Assembly (NCBI GenBank): GCA_955652655.1
Contig: CATPCK010000106.1
Span: 1 to 14,528 of the forward strand
Direction: 5' to 3'
From: an uncultured Ktedonobacteraceae bacterium
GTDB taxonomy: Bacteria; Chloroflexota; Ktedonobacteria; Ktedonobacterales; Ktedonobacteraceae
Length of the DNA stretch: 14,528 nucleotides
A program made the translations under genes and the position numbers. The notes beneath the pieces are model-generated. The model was not told the DNA's origin. It was given only the letters and a program-made list of their open reading frames with translations, and searched no databases. Numbering within the stretch: the first letter of the stretch is position 1; each line of letters starts with the position of its first letter. Of this stretch, positions 1-7,963 are shown piece after piece.

Positions 1-16
1 CTGTGGCGTCTTTATT

Positions 17-1834
17 ATGATAATGCAAATTTGCTATCAAGAAAAGATTACGAAAATGAAAACAATACAGCTAATTGCACTATATTCTGATCGGTTACGT
101 AATCTCATACGTTTTATCATAGGACTTGCTACCGGATTGGTAGGACTGGCAGACATGGCTTCTGTCATCATTCCCAAGCTCAACTGGGATATCCTGCTTG
201 TAACATGGCCGCTAGATATCCATCACAAAGTGCATCTAATAGTGGTTGTCGTAGGCTTCTTTTTGGTAATGCTCTCTTATGGATTGATGCGTGGAAAGCG
301 TCAAGTCTGGCGCCTTACGGTTCTGCTCTTGCTCATGTCCGCTCTCCTGCATGTTCTGCGGGGTGGTTCAGTGCTTGCGACTGCTATGGTATTAGTACTC
401 GTAACACTGCTTGTTTTCTTCTTCCGCTACTTCCAGGCGCGTAGTGATCCACCATCGATCAGGCGCGGCTACCTCGCATTCATCATGGGATTGGGTGTCG
501 TCACGTTTTACACGTTCGGTGGTTTTCTCGCATTGTATACCGAATTTCGACCGCTCGTTGATCGCTTTGGTATTGATGGGGTGCTTCTCCGGCTTCTCAC
601 GAACGTCCATCTGCATATGGAAGCTGGTACGCAGGCATTGTTCTTTGAACGAGCGTTGCCAATGCTCTGTATGAGCGCCGTGGTCTATGGCATGGTGCAA
701 ATCTTGCACCCTGTGACCGTAGCGCTCCTGGCTAACGAGAAGGAGCGGCAAGCCGTCTGCGGGCTCGCAAGCAGCTATGGGAGAAACTCCATCTCCTACT
801 TTGCTCTTGGAGAAGATAAATCATACTTTTTCTCAACAACAGGGAAGGCGGTCATCAGCTATGTCCTGAAGGGGAATGTGGCCGTTGTAGCGGGTGATCC
901 TATCGGGCCAGAGGAAGAGATACTTCCCACCATCAAGCAGTTCGTGGAGTTTTGTCACCAGCAGGATTGGACACTCGTTTTTTGGCAGGCGCGCAACGAC
1001 CTGATTGACCTGTATCGCAGCGTCGGTTTTCACTTACTGAAAATTGGTGAAGACGCAGTCATTGATGCACGCACATTCACACTCAAAGGTGGAGCAATGG
1101 CAAATGTGCGCTCAAGTGCCAAACGGGCAGAAAAGGATGGGTTGCGCGTCGTTTTCTACCGTGGGCAGGTAGAAAATGCCGAGCAACTCTTCCAGATGCA
1201 AATGATCTCGCGCACCTGGCTCGCGAACAAGGGCGGTACGGAGATGAGTTTCAGTATGGGCCACTTTGACGTGCGGGGAGATGAGAAGCAGTTGAGCGCA
1301 CTGGCAGTTGATAATACCAATCGAGTTCATGCCTTTGTGACCTTTGTGCCAATTTATGGTCGTAACGGCTGGGGGCTTGACCTCATGCGTCGTGGTGAAC
1401 AATCCGCTCCTGGCACGATGGAACTCTTGCTTGCCCGCTCTATTGAGTACCTGAAGAGCTGTGGAGCCGATATGGTCAGTCTCGGGCTTGCTCCGATGAG
1501 CAATGTCAATAATGATGATGAAACATTCCTGAATAACAGCATTGATTTCCTGACCCACCGCTTTGGCAACCTGAGTTCAAGTCAATCGCTTTTCAAGTTT
1601 AAGAGAAAGTTCCAGCCAATATGGGAGAGTCGATACCTCGTCTTCTCCCATAGGCTGACACTTCCCCAAATTGGCTGGGCACTTTACGCTGCCCACCAGC
1701 AGGAAGCTTCGTGTCTTTCGGTACTGCGCACATCGCTGAGAGATTGGCAAGCGAACCGCCAAAAAGCACAAGCAAGGAGCGAAGAGCTGGCTGGTGCGGC
1801 ACGGTCTCCAGTTACCGGGGCATTGTCACTGTAG
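17..1834 (+). CDS. Integral-membrane phosphatidylglycerol lysyltransferase-like protein (DUF2156 / MprF C-terminal domain)
   Basis: Likely transfers an aminoacyl group (lysine in the best-known members) from a charged tRNA to phosphatidylglycerol at the inner membrane, lowering surface charge and protecting against cationic peptides. The N-terminal 240 residues contain about six hydrophobic segments (roughly 28-50, 72-92, 97-115, 117-137, 151-173, 213-235). A soluble GNAT-like DUF2156 domain follows at about 250-560, with YFALGEDKSYFFS near 261, AGDPIGP near 292 and FWQARNDLIDLYRSVGFHLL near 325. At 605 residues it lacks the eight-helix flippase half of full MprF (about 840 residues), as in short DUF2156 proteins. 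Start choice is uncertain: neither ATG 17 nor the in-frame ATG at 56 has a good ribosome site, and 56 (weak AAGAAAAG upstream) is equally plausible. It is not functionally tied to the sugar genes. The family is fairly certain; the lipid and amino-acid substrate is inferred. Confidence 0.85.
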   Translation: MIMQICYQEKITKMKTIQLIALYSDRLRNLIRFIIGLATGLVGLADMASVIIPKLNWDILLVTWPLDIHHKVHLIVVVVGFFLVMLSYGLMRGKRQVWRLTVLLLLMSALLHVLRGGSVLATAMVLVLVTLLVFFFRYFQARSDPPSIRRGYLAFIMGLGVVTFYTFGGFLALYTEFRPLVDRFGIDGVLLRLLTNVHLHMEAGTQALFFERALPMLCMSAVVYGMVQILHPVTVALLANEKERQAVCGLASSYGRNSISYFALGEDKSYFFSTTGKAVISYVLKGNVAVVAGDPIGPEEEILPTIKQFVEFCHQQDWTLVFWQARNDLIDLYRSVGFHLLKIGEDAVIDARTFTLKGGAMANVRSSAKRAEKDGLRVVFYRGQVENAEQLFQMQMISRTWLANKGGTEMSFSMGHFDVRGDEKQLSALAVDNTNRVHAFVTFVPIYGRNGWGLDLMRRGEQSAPGTMELLLARSIEYLKSCGADMVSLGLAPMSNVNNDDETFLNNSIDFLTHRFGNLSSSQSLFKFKRKFQPIWESRYLVFSHRLTLPQIGWALYAAHQQEASCLSVLRTSLRDWQANRQKAQARSEELAGAARSPVTGALSL

Positions 1835-1909
1835 GAAGGAATATTCTATTGAGGATGAAAGATCAGAGCAGCATCTTACGAACACGAATCAATAATAAAA
1901 ACCTATGAG

Positions 1910-1939
1910 TTGACTTCTTGCCCGTGATGGAGGTATTCT
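1910..1939 (+). promoter_or_regulatory. Sigma-70-type promoter of the zinc-ribbon gene
   Basis: TTGACT (1910-1915, 5 of 6 matches to the -35 consensus) and TATTCT (1934-1939, 4 of 6) are separated by 18 bp. Transcription would start near 1946, immediately before the strong ribosome site TAGGAGGTGA (1947-1956), giving a leader of only about 14 nt. This supports transcription of the small gene independently of the upstream lysyltransferase. Confidence 0.5.
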
Positions 1940-1959
1940 CTATAAGTAGGAGGTGAGAT

Positions 1960-2400
1960 ATGTTTTGCTCACAATGCGGTTCCCAGATCGAAGATGGTTT
2001 CCGTTTCTGCCAGCAGTGCGGAGCGCCACTGCAAACCACAGGGAATGTCATGCAGCGACCTGGTAACCCTGTTGCCCCCGTGTCACCAAAAGCTCCTCGT
2101 TCAGGCAAACCGCAAGATCCATATCAACCGCAGATTGTCCAGCTCAAGCTGCAGCTAAAACAGTTGAAGTTGGATCTCAAACAAATAACTACTAGAATGT
2201 CTAGCACACGTGCGCGGTACAATGAGACGTCGGCCTTTGCTCCAAGGGGTCTTCTCCGAGAAGGATACAAGATCTTTGAGGATATCAATCTACTAGGACC
2301 TCAGCAACAGAAACAACAACTGCAACAACAGATTATGCAGCTTGAGCAGGAGTTGCTCAACCTGCAAGAGCAACAGGCACAATGGAAGGCGCAGCAATAG
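1960..2400 (+). CDS. Small zinc-ribbon protein with C-terminal coiled coil, function unknown
   Basis: The start ATG at 1960 follows the strong ribosome site TAGGAGGTGA at 1947-1956. The 146-residue product opens with a zinc ribbon whose four cysteines are C3, C6, C17 and C20 (pattern CxxC-x10-CxxC). A proline-rich linker (about 30-55) follows. Two Gln/Leu-rich heptad-like stretches (about 56-85 and 112-146) should form coiled coils. No membrane segment or enzyme motif is visible. Zinc ribbons of this 'CSQCG' type are common at the N-termini of small bacterial proteins of unknown role and serve in protein or nucleic-acid contacts. It lies tail-to-tail with the lactonase gene, 8 bp apart. I do not recognise a specific function. 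The coding call is secure because of the ribosome site, the promoter and the conserved cysteines. Confidence 0.85.
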   Translation: MFCSQCGSQIEDGFRFCQQCGAPLQTTGNVMQRPGNPVAPVSPKAPRSGKPQDPYQPQIVQLKLQLKQLKLDLKQITTRMSSTRARYNETSAFAPRGLLREGYKIFEDINLLGPQQQKQQLQQQIMQLEQELLNLQEQQAQWKAQQ

Positions 2401-2408
2401 CTGATCTT

Positions 2409-3290
2409 TTATCCAGCAAACTTGGGACTTTCCAGTCCCTTCGTATTCGTTTTTACCCGAAAGAGGTCGCCAGCGAAAGGTTGGTTTTTCTTCTGTTCAA
2501 CACTCAAAGCAGTCCAGGCAGAGGTAATATAAAGCTCATCTAAGTTCGCGCCGCCAAACGCACAACTGGTAGGACATTGTACTGGCAATTGGATCTCTCG
2601 CTCTACTTTTCCTGTAGGATCATAGCGCGTAATCTTCCAGCCACCCCAGCGAGCACTCCAGATACAGCCTTCACTATCCACTGTCAGGCCATCTGGAGCG
2701 CCGATTTCATCAGGGGTGGAAATGAAGGGGCGGCGATTTGCGACCGCACCTGTTGCAGGATCGAAATCATAGGCATAGATCACATGGCGGGGCGTGTCCG
2801 TGAAATACATAATTTTGTTATCCGGGCTCCAGCCGATTCCGTTAGCGATAAAAATTCCCGTTTCCACAGTGGAAATGGAACCATCGGGATCGAGGCGGTA
2901 AAGACTGCCTTCGGGATCACTACATATCTCCGGAAGTCCGCACATCGTGCCTGCCCAGAAACGGCCCCGGCAGTCGACTGCCCCATCATTAAAGCGGGTA
3001 TGCGGTTTATCTGCCTCTGGGTTTGCTAGGAAGTGAAGTTCTTGCGTTTGCGGATCCCAAAAAGCGAATCCATTTTTTGTTGCCATAACCAGACCACCCG
3101 CAGCCCGTAAAGCTAAAACACCTATAGGTACACCAACGTCAAATGATTCGTACTTGCTTGTTGTTGGAAAATACCGGTAAAAGCTGTTATTTTCAATATC
3201 AACCCAGTATAATGCCTGCTCCTCTGCACTCCAAACAGGACCTTCCCCCAATTTATTTTGCACGGTCAGTACTTGTTCCACCTGGTTCAT
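2409..3290 (-). CDS. SMP-30/gluconolactonase/LRE family sugar lactonase
   Basis: A cytoplasmic six-bladed beta-propeller metalloenzyme of 293 residues that hydrolyses aldono-lactones to aldonates. The metal-binding residues of the family are all visible: E16 in GEGPVW, N150 in IANGIGWS and D200 in APDGLTVD. These fall at almost the same numbers as E18/N154/D204 of human SMP-30. RFNDG (99-103) supplies the substrate-pocket Asn/Asp. The start ATG at 3290 follows GAGGAG. It is the last gene of the arabinose cluster but is 155 bp from the HAD gene and has its own promoter and inverted repeat, so it is probably controlled separately. By context the substrate may be L-arabinono-lactone or another sugar lactone made by the Gfo/Idh dehydrogenase at the right edge. 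The family is certain; the substrate is inferred. Confidence 0.9.
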   Translation of the reverse strand: MNQVEQVLTVQNKLGEGPVWSAEEQALYWVDIENNSFYRYFPTTSKYESFDVGVPIGVLALRAAGGLVMATKNGFAFWDPQTQELHFLANPEADKPHTRFNDGAVDCRGRFWAGTMCGLPEICSDPEGSLYRLDPDGSISTVETGIFIANGIGWSPDNKIMYFTDTPRHVIYAYDFDPATGAVANRRPFISTPDEIGAPDGLTVDSEGCIWSARWGGWKITRYDPTGKVEREIQLPVQCPTSCAFGGANLDELYITSAWTALSVEQKKNQPFAGDLFRVKTNTKGLESPKFAG

Positions 3291-3338
3291 ACGCTCTCCT
3301 CATCTCTTTGCATCTTTGACAGGCTGTTCGTGAAGGAT

Positions 3339-3367
3339 ATAATACCAATCTGCGTTCTAACAGATAA
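3339..3367 (-). promoter_or_regulatory. Extended -10 promoter for the lactonase gene
   Basis: On the minus strand, TGGTATTAT (3347-3339) is an extended -10 element (TGN followed by TATTAT, 5 of 6). A weak -35, TTATCT (3367-3362, 3 of 6), lies 17 bp upstream. Transcription would begin near 3332, leaving a leader of about 40 nt that contains the GAGGAG ribosome site. One arm of the inverted repeat at 3351-3425 falls inside the -35/-10 spacer. Confidence 0.45.
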
Positions 3368-3425
3368 CATTCTTCCTCTGTTTCCTACTCTATGATGATA
3401 CAACAAATTGCCTGATTAGAACGCA
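3351..3425. repeat. 10-bp inverted repeat flanking the lactonase promoter (candidate operator pair)
   Basis: TGCGTTCTAA at 3351-3360 and its exact reverse complement TTAGAACGCA at 3416-3425 are 55 bp apart. Allowing one bulged base, the match extends to 13 bp (TGCGTTCTAA-CAG against TGCGTTCTAA-TCAG). The proximal arm lies within the -35/-10 spacer of the promoter at 3339-3367 and the distal arm lies upstream, with a centre-to-centre distance of 65 bp. This looks like two oppositely oriented binding sites rather than a terminator, because there is no U-run and the loop is long. Confidence 0.45.
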
Positions 3426-3445
3426 CATTGATATCATGCCCACAA

Positions 3446-4228
3446 TCATTGTAAGCCTGCCTGTTCCAGAAGTCTATCGATCCGTTCGAGTATCAGCGTT
3501 GGTTGGAGTCCCGAAGCCGCCAGCTTCTCGTGGGTTGCATCACCAGTCAATACTAAGCAGGTCGCCATGCCCGCATCGATGCCCATGCGAATATCTGTCT
3601 CCAAGCGGTCTCCTACCATAATGCACTGTTCGGGCGGCAATTGCAGCATGTCTGTAATCAGCTTGGTCATGATCGGTGATGGCTTGCCAGTGATAGCTTC
3701 GCACGTGACACCAGTGCAAGCTTCAATCGCTGCGATCACCGCCGCACAATCAGGCTGGCCGCCGCCTGGCACCGGGCAGTAGCGGTCGGGGTTGGTAGCG
3801 ACGAGCCGTGCGCCAACGCGGATTGCGTCAAAAGCGATCTGGAGCTTTTGATAGACGAATGTGCGATCAAACGATGCCACGACAATATCGATCTCGCCGG
3901 CTGTCTCGCTCAACTGAAAACCTGCCGCACGCAGATCCTGCTTGAGTGGCTCCTCGCCAACCACAAACAGCCGTGCCTGCGGCATTTCGTTCAGCAACCA
4001 TTGAACCATCACAAATGATGAGTTTATGATATCGTCTATGGGTGTCGGGATGCCCAGGTGCGTCAGCTTCGCCATATACTGTGATCTTGTCTTAGTAGGA
4101 TTGTTTGAGAGAAAGATTGTCCGCCGACCAGCTTTGCGCAGCGCCGTTATTGTCTCAGCCGCACCAGGCAGAAGGGTGTCGCCTAAATAAATCGTCCCAT
4201 CCAAATCGAAGAGATAGGCACTGTACAT
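3446..4228 (-). CDS. araL: AraL/NagD-type HAD-IIA sugar-phosphate phosphatase
   Basis: A cytoplasmic Mg2+-dependent phosphatase of the haloacid dehalogenase superfamily, subclass IIA (C2 cap), 260 residues. The four HAD motifs are present: I, D8xD10 in FDLDGTIYLGD; II, S41NNPT; III, K182 in GKPSP; IV, G206D207RLETD212. The C2 cap lies between motifs II and III. In B. subtilis the equivalent gene, araL, sits in the ara operon, and its product is a promiscuous sugar-phosphate phosphatase thought to limit toxic phosphorylated intermediates; I infer the same role here. The start ATG at 4228 follows AGGTGA, and the araM-type stop is only 11 bp upstream, so the two are probably translationally coupled. 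NagD or a 4-nitrophenylphosphatase-like protein are alternative names. The symbol rests on family plus context. Confidence 0.85.
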   Translation of the reverse strand: MYSAYLFDLDGTIYLGDTLLPGAAETITALRKAGRRTIFLSNNPTKTRSQYMAKLTHLGIPTPIDDIINSSFVMVQWLLNEMPQARLFVVGEEPLKQDLRAAGFQLSETAGEIDIVVASFDRTFVYQKLQIAFDAIRVGARLVATNPDRYCPVPGGGQPDCAAVIAAIEACTGVTCEAITGKPSPIMTKLITDMLQLPPEQCIMVGDRLETDIRMGIDAGMATCLVLTGDATHEKLAASGLQPTLILERIDRLLEQAGLQ

Positions 4229-4239
4229 TGTTCACCTGC

Positions 4240-5595
4240 CTACACGTGAGTAATAGCTGCCCAATAGCCACCTGGCGCGAAGAGTTCATCGACACACGCG
4301 TCAAGGATACCGCTTTCGTTCACCAGGTCAAGCACGGTGTAGCGGGAACGGATAGTACGTGCCAGAATGTAGCTCTCCCGCAACTGTGCCACGCTGACGC
4401 CAATCTCTGCCGGTTCAGTTGGGCAACCCGCAGCTTGCAGCAGATCGCGGATGTGCTCTGCCGCCATCAGTTGGTGCTCCAGACGCTCTCGGATTATCGG
4501 CCAGCGTTCCTGGATAAGCATCAACCTCTGCCGTAGTTGGTCAGGGGTAATGTACTTGGCAAGGCTCTCCTCGACCGCATTTTCGGCCAACATCGGAATA
4601 CTATGTCCCTGCTGCACTGAGCGCCTGACTTCTTCACGCGACGGCCAGGCACGGCATAGCGCGTCAATATCCAGCTTGGTCAGATCGCGAGCGAGCACCC
4701 GCTCATAGAGTGCCGTCGCTGCTAAAGTGCCGACACCGACCTTGAAGCCATGCGGTACTGGCTCGTGACCGTGGGCCAGTGCCTGCATCTCCCACAGATG
4801 GCTAAAGCGATGCTCACTGCCGGAGGCAGGTCGCGACGAGTGGCTGATCTGCATCGCGATACCGGCCATAATTAACCCTTCAAACAGGTTTTCTATAGCC
4901 TGCTTGTTGCCCGCGTGCAATTCCTGCGGCTTGCCAGTCCAATCGCGCACCGAGTCTTGCACCAGCGACCAGGCACCCTTCTCAATCAACTCGATCTCCA
5001 GCGCGTCGGCGAGTATCCAATCGGCACCCGCGGTCACTTTTCCTAACAGGTCACCATAGCCAGTTGAATTCATCTGTGCAGGTGCAGTCACCAGTATGTC
5101 TAGATCAGCCAGGACAGCCCGTGGCGCGGGGCATGACATCGTTTGCTTAAAACCGTCTCTGGTAATCGCCGCGCCGAACGCCGTGTAACCATCCATCGAG
5201 GCAGCGGTACCGACACACATATATTGCCGCCCGGCGCGGTGTGCTGCGAGTTTGGTGATATCATTTAGTGTGCCCGATCCGACGACGATGGGCACCGCGC
5301 TCGTTGTGCGCAGCTTCCCCTCCAATGCCAGTACGTTCTCAAAGCTGGCATACAAAGTAGGTGTGCCAGGGAACACAATAGGCTCTTCGACCGTCCACCC
5401 GGCGGAGCGCAAGCTCTCACGCAGGGCTTTACCAGCAATTGCAAATGTGTTGTCATCAGCCACGACAACTGCTGGCTGCTGACCGAACGCTTGCTCAAGC
5501 ACGTTACCAACGTCGTTGAGTATTCCAGTGCCGATAAGTAGATGGCGTGTGTCGTTGGCATGACGCAATGCCGCATCAATTCGGTTGTAATCCAC
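4240..5595 (-). CDS. araM: AraM-type sn-glycerol-1-phosphate dehydrogenase
   Basis: An NAD(P)-dependent polyol/glycerol-1-phosphate dehydrogenase of the iron-alcohol-dehydrogenase/dehydroquinate-synthase fold, 451 residues. The nucleotide loop GSGTLND (106-112) and TAASMDGYT (130-138) are clear. The three predicted metal ligands are D182 (GYGDLLGK), H262 (SGSEHRFSH) and H282 (PHGFKVG). B. subtilis AraM (about 394 residues) reduces dihydroxyacetone phosphate to sn-glycerol-1-phosphate; this one is longer, mostly from a helical C-terminal region after about residue 330. The start is GTG at 5595, chosen for the strong AGGAGGT site just upstream. It lies 163 bp after araA and 11 bp before the HAD gene. 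The family is secure. Activity on glycerol-1-phosphate rather than another polyol phosphate is inferred. Confidence 0.88.
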   Translation of the reverse strand: MDYNRIDAALRHANDTRHLLIGTGILNDVGNVLEQAFGQQPAVVVADDNTFAIAGKALRESLRSAGWTVEEPIVFPGTPTLYASFENVLALEGKLRTTSAVPIVVGSGTLNDITKLAAHRAGRQYMCVGTAASMDGYTAFGAAITRDGFKQTMSCPAPRAVLADLDILVTAPAQMNSTGYGDLLGKVTAGADWILADALEIELIEKGAWSLVQDSVRDWTGKPQELHAGNKQAIENLFEGLIMAGIAMQISHSSRPASGSEHRFSHLWEMQALAHGHEPVPHGFKVGVGTLAATALYERVLARDLTKLDIDALCRAWPSREEVRRSVQQGHSIPMLAENAVEESLAKYITPDQLRQRLMLIQERWPIIRERLEHQLMAAEHIRDLLQAAGCPTEPAEIGVSVAQLRESYILARTIRSRYTVLDLVNESGILDACVDELFAPGGYWAAITHV

Positions 5596-5679
5596 AAAAT
5601 ACCTCCTGGTGGCTCTTCAACTTTCAAGGTTCCGTTTACTTCATTGCTCTCAACAGTGAGGCGATGTGCCTTGAATGAC

Positions 5680-5751
5680 TCATCTTAAAAATGCCATGGT
5701 GTAAGTGGATGATACCTTGATCATGAGGCTTTGGATGACGACCGCCTTCAT
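5680..5751 (-). other. 23-codon ORF in the araA-araM gap, possible gene remnant
   Basis: Eight bases after the araA stop, ATG at 5751 opens a 23-codon frame (MKAVVIQSLMIKV...FLR) ending at 5680. GAGGT lies 9 bp upstream of the ATG. The opening MKAVVIQ resembles the N-terminus of zinc-type medium-chain dehydrogenases. A +1 shift after it reads on for about 30 further codons (PHDQGIIHLHHG...) before a stop. This may be a decayed gene start or chance; the evidence is thin. Confidence 0.15.
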
Positions 5752-5758
5752 ATGTCCG

Positions 5759-7270
5759 CTACCTCAACCCTTGAGTCAGGAGATAGTACATCTCGTTCCA
5801 GCGAAGCTCTTTCTTGAAGGCTGAGAGTGTGGTGTCCTGGTCGATGAGCAAAAACTCCATGCCTGCGATCTCGGCGAAGTCTTCCAAATGTTCGGCTGTC
5901 AACGCCTGGCTGAAACCAGTATGATGCGCCCCTCCTGCCAGGATCCAGGCGGTAGCGGACGTCTTCAGATCCGGCTGCGGCCTCCACACAGCCCTGGCGA
6001 CCGGGAGCCTGGGCAGGGGTTCATGCGTAGGTACCACCTCGACGGCATTGACGAGCATGCGGAAGCGATTGCCCATATCCATTACCGCAGCATTGACCGC
6101 CGGCCAAGGCCTGGCGTCAAACACCAGCCGCACCGGGTCCGCCTTGCCGCCAATGGAGAGCGGGTGAATTTCTAGCGATGGCTTCTGCTCGGTGATGGTG
6201 GGACATACCTCCAGCATATGGGCCCCAAGCCCCATCATGTTGTTCTGGCTCAGATGATAGGTGTAGTCTTCCATGAAGGACATCCCACCATCCAGACCGG
6301 CGCCCATCACCTTCATCGCGCGCACCAGGGCTGCCGTCTTCCAGTCTCCCTCCGCGCCGAAGCCATAGTTATCCGCCATCAAGCGCTGGACCGAGAGGCC
6401 AGGAAGTTGTGCGAGGCCGTGCAGATCCTCGAAGGTAGTTGTGAAGGCTTTGAAATTGCCCTCTGCGAGAAAATGCCTCAACCCGGCCTCAATGCGGGCG
6501 CCATCACGCAGGGACTGATACTGGCTGCCCCCGCGGCGCAGCGATGGCGCCACGTCATAGCGTTCGTTGTATTCCTTCACCAGCTGATCTACCTCGCTAT
6601 CCGGCACCTGGTTCACGTATTGGACGAGATCACCTACGCCGTAGCCGGAGACGTCATATCCCAACCGGATCTGAGCTTCCACCTTATCCCCTTCGGTGAC
6701 CGCCACTTCGCGCATATTGTCGCCGAAGCGGGCAATCTTCGCCCCTTGAGCGTCGTACCAGGCACAGGCAGCGCGCGTCCACTTTCCCAGGCTGGCCTGG
6801 ACATCTTCGTCTTGCCAGTGCCCAACGATCACCTTGCGGTTCAGGCGCATCCGGCTGCCAATGAACCCGAATTCGCGGTCTCCGTGGGCGGACTGGTTCA
6901 GATTCATGAAGTCCATGTCGATTTCCGACCACGGTATGTCGCGGTTGTATTGCGTGTGCAGGTGCGCGAACGGCTTCTGCAGAGCAGTTAATCCGGCAAT
7001 CCACATTTTGGCCGGGGAGAAGGTATGCATCCAGGTGATCAGACCAACGCAGTTTCTGGCAGAGTTGGCTTCCAGGCACAACTCGCGAATTGCTTCAGGA
7101 GTTGTCAGAACCGGCTTATAGACAACGTTGACCGGGATTTTATCTGAATGGGAAAGCGCCTGTGCGATCTCTTTGGAATGTTCGGCTACTTTCTCAATAG
7201 TCTCAGGACCATACAGATGTTGGCTTCCGGTGACGAACCACACATCGAACTGTTTGAGGTCGATCATCAT
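5759..7270 (-). CDS. araA: L-arabinose isomerase
   Basis: Converts L-arabinose to L-ribulose in the cytoplasm, the first step of the isomerase route. The 503-residue product matches the family length. It opens with the family hallmark VWFVTGSQHLYGPE. The Mn2+/catalytic residues are visible: E307 (GAEGDW), E334 (FMEDYTYH), H351 (GAHMLEVCP) and the HH pair at 449-450 (GGAHHTGFSQ). Two adjacent ATG codons (7270 and 7267) could start it. The second gives residues 306/333/350, exactly as in E. coli AraA, so it may be the true start; the ribosome site (AGAAAGAG) is weak and does not decide. It lies 37 bp after araD, in the order araB-araD-araA. The function is essentially certain from motifs and neighbours. 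Confidence 0.97.
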   Translation of the reverse strand: MMIDLKQFDVWFVTGSQHLYGPETIEKVAEHSKEIAQALSHSDKIPVNVVYKPVLTTPEAIRELCLEANSARNCVGLITWMHTFSPAKMWIAGLTALQKPFAHLHTQYNRDIPWSEIDMDFMNLNQSAHGDREFGFIGSRMRLNRKVIVGHWQDEDVQASLGKWTRAACAWYDAQGAKIARFGDNMREVAVTEGDKVEAQIRLGYDVSGYGVGDLVQYVNQVPDSEVDQLVKEYNERYDVAPSLRRGGSQYQSLRDGARIEAGLRHFLAEGNFKAFTTTFEDLHGLAQLPGLSVQRLMADNYGFGAEGDWKTAALVRAMKVMGAGLDGGMSFMEDYTYHLSQNNMMGLGAHMLEVCPTITEQKPSLEIHPLSIGGKADPVRLVFDARPWPAVNAAVMDMGNRFRMLVNAVEVVPTHEPLPRLPVARAVWRPQPDLKTSATAWILAGGAHHTGFSQALTAEHLEDFAEIAGMEFLLIDQDTTLSAFKKELRWNEMYYLLTQGLR

Positions 7271-7307
7271 AGATTTCTCTTTCTCACGCTGGAGCTGGAG
7301 CGATCAG

Positions 7308-7952
7308 CTATCTCTGCCCGTATACATGCATGTAGCGGTGGTGCAGCTTGGCCACGTCTTCCGGGGCGATTTCGTTGGGCTGGCCGAGTTGCAGTGCGAG
7401 CCACACCGCGCGTGCCGCGTCTTCCACCATCACCGCCGTCTTGACCGCTGCCCGGGCTGTGGCGCCGACGGTGAAGACGCCGTGATTCTTCAAGAGCACC
7501 GCCTGAGATATGCCGATGTGCTCAACCACCTGCCGGCCGATCTCCTCACCACCGATCAAGGCAAAACCTGCACAGGGAATTGGGCCGCCAAATTCGTCAG
7601 CAATAGCAGTGAGGTAGACGGGAATCGAGCGGCCGAGGGCGGCAAAGGCGGTGGCGTAGGAGGAGTGGGTGTGGACCACGCCGTTGACATCGGGACGGTG
7701 CCGGTAGACGTAGAGGTGGCTGGCTGTGTCTGAAGAGGGCTTGAGTCCTCCCTCAACGATGTCGCCTTCCAGGTTCACCACTACGTGATCCTCTGGTCGC
7801 AGCTCATCGTAGAGCACGCCGCTGGGCTTGATCACCACCAACCCACTCTCTGGATCTCGGGCACTGACATTGCCACCAGTCCAGACCACCAGACCGTTCT
7901 TGGGCAATTCCAGGTGCAGTTTCCAGACCTGTTCTTTGAGCTGGTCGAGCAT
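7308..7952 (-). CDS. araD: L-ribulose-5-phosphate 4-epimerase
   Basis: Class II aldolase-fold Zn2+ enzyme that epimerises L-ribulose 5-phosphate to D-xylulose 5-phosphate, the last step of the isomerase route. The product is 214 residues. Zn ligands H94 and H96 lie in GVVHTHSSYA, with H157 in LLKNHGVF. D75 (SSDTASH), catalytic D119 (IADEFGG) and the C-terminal Y211 (VYGQR) match catalytic positions of E. coli AraD (D76, D120, Y229). I start it at ATG 7952, which has GAGGAG about 7 bp upstream, rather than at an in-frame TTG at 7967 that would overlap the end of araB. The ribosome site lies immediately after the araB stop and the gap is 11 bp, so the genes are probably coupled. L-fuculose-phosphate aldolase shares the fold, but the motifs and context favour AraD. 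Confidence 0.95.
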   Translation of the reverse strand: MLDQLKEQVWKLHLELPKNGLVVWTGGNVSARDPESGLVVIKPSGVLYDELRPEDHVVVNLEGDIVEGGLKPSSDTASHLYVYRHRPDVNGVVHTHSSYATAFAALGRSIPVYLTAIADEFGGPIPCAGFALIGGEEIGRQVVEHIGISQAVLLKNHGVFTVGATARAAVKTAVMVEDAARAVWLALQLGQPNEIAPEDVAKLHHRYMHVYGQR

Positions 7953-7963
7953 GTCGTTTCTCC

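Noticed and set aside
6218..6991. 257-codon open frame on the plus strand inside araA
   Set aside because: Antisense to a conserved isomerase with all catalytic residues, and shows no recognisable domain.
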